A stretch of DNA of 5,156 bases from DATNNN01 sp035601815 (GTDB taxonomy: Bacteria; Pseudomonadota; Alphaproteobacteria; Rhizobiales; Xanthobacteraceae). The notes beneath the pieces were generated by a model. It did not search any database. It was given only the letters and a program-made list of their open reading frames with translations, and had not been told where the DNA came from. The stretch is taken from NCBI GenBank assembly GCA_035601815.1, contig DATNNN010000271.1, positions 1 to 5,156 of the forward strand. Direction: 5' to 3'. The first letter of the stretch is position 1. Each line of letters starts with the position of its first letter. Shown here piece after piece: positions 4,891 through 5,156 of this stretch. Position numbers and translations under genes: made by a program.

Positions 4891-5156
4891 ATGAAGAGCA
4901 GAGCCAAAGCCCGCTGGAACACGACCGAAGGCCACGGCACCATGACGGCGGCAAGCGGTGCCTTCAAGGATCTACCCTACAGCATCAAGTCGCGCTTCGA
5001 GGGCAACGTTCCCGGCACCACGCCGGAGGAGATGATCGCCGCCGCCCACGCCGGCTGCTACATCATGCAGTTCGGCGTGTTCATGACGCAGCAGAAGATC
5101 ACCCCGAGCGCGCTCGAGGCTGACGCCGAAGTCACCATCGAGGTCGGTGCGGGCGG
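4891..5156 (+). CDS. osmC: OsmC-family peroxiredoxin, N-terminal part (cut by window edge)
   Basis: The first 88 residues are present; the gene continues past the right edge. The pattern SGAFKDLPYSIKSRFEG (22-38), then PGTTPEEMIAAAHAGCYIM (41-59), is that of OsmC rather than the related Ohr. The peroxidatic cysteine is C56, with E46/E47 and R35 nearby as expected. The resolving cysteine would lie in the missing half. OsmC proteins reduce organic hydroperoxides in the cytoplasm, usually at the expense of dihydrolipoamide-type reductants. The gene is transcribed away from the lipid A operon across a 397-nt gap, and nothing in the sequence ties it functionally to that operon. The ATG at 4891 has a ribosome binding site at suitable spacing and gives the family's usual short N-terminus before the first conserved Trp (W9). 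Confidence 0.9.
   Translation, partial: MKSRAKARWNTTEGHGTMTAASGAFKDLPYSIKSRFEGNVPGTTPEEMIAAAHAGCYIMQFGVFMTQQKITPSALEADAEVTIEVGAG

Noticed and set aside
4857..5123. Plus-strand start at 4857 (88 codons) overlapping osmC
   Set aside because: It is out of frame with the OsmC protein, its ATG lies inside the 11-bp repeat and the translation has no family character.

Overview
The window is high-GC DNA, apparently alphaproteobacterial and most likely from the order Hyphomicrobiales (rhizobia and relatives). The main evidence is a compact six-gene block on the minus strand. Its gene order and protein motifs match the acpXL-lpxXL locus, which makes the very-long-chain 27-hydroxy fatty acid (27-hydroxyoctacosanoate, C28) and attaches it to lipid A. 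I recognised the families by motif and from memory of rhizobial homologues; no search was run, and the genus cannot be fixed.

Layout, in minus-strand transcription order. acpXL (4493-4212) encodes the dedicated acyl carrier protein. fabZXL (4202-3741) is a FabZ-type 3-hydroxyacyl-ACP dehydratase. fabF2XL (3738-2551) is a ketosynthase-fold protein that has lost its catalytic residues. fabF1XL (2534-1254) is a ketosynthase with all catalytic residues intact. adh2XL (1231-209) is a medium-chain dehydrogenase/reductase without catalytic-zinc ligands. lpxXL (206 to the window edge) is the N-terminal part of the acyltransferase that should place the C28 chain on lipid A. Gaps between genes are 2 to 22 nt, so this looks like one transcript. 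A candidate housekeeping promoter lies about 80-105 nt upstream of acpXL.

A 397-nt divergent intergenic region (4494-4890) separates the operon from a plus-strand OsmC-family peroxiredoxin gene (4891 to the window edge). This region holds the acpXL promoter candidate, a 20-bp imperfect palindrome, and a tandem 11-bp repeat just before the osmC ribosome binding site. It contains no convincing gene.

Proposed teamwork: AcpXL carries the growing chain. FabF1XL, perhaps paired with FabF2XL as a KS/chain-length-factor-like heterodimer, extends it. FabZXL dehydrates it. Adh2XL is a plausible enoyl reductase. LpxXL transfers the finished chain to lipid A. No ketoreductase is visible, so that step is presumably supplied from elsewhere. 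The locus itself is known. The less settled points are the degenerate second ketosynthase, the zinc-ligand loss in the dehydrogenase, and the repeats before osmC.
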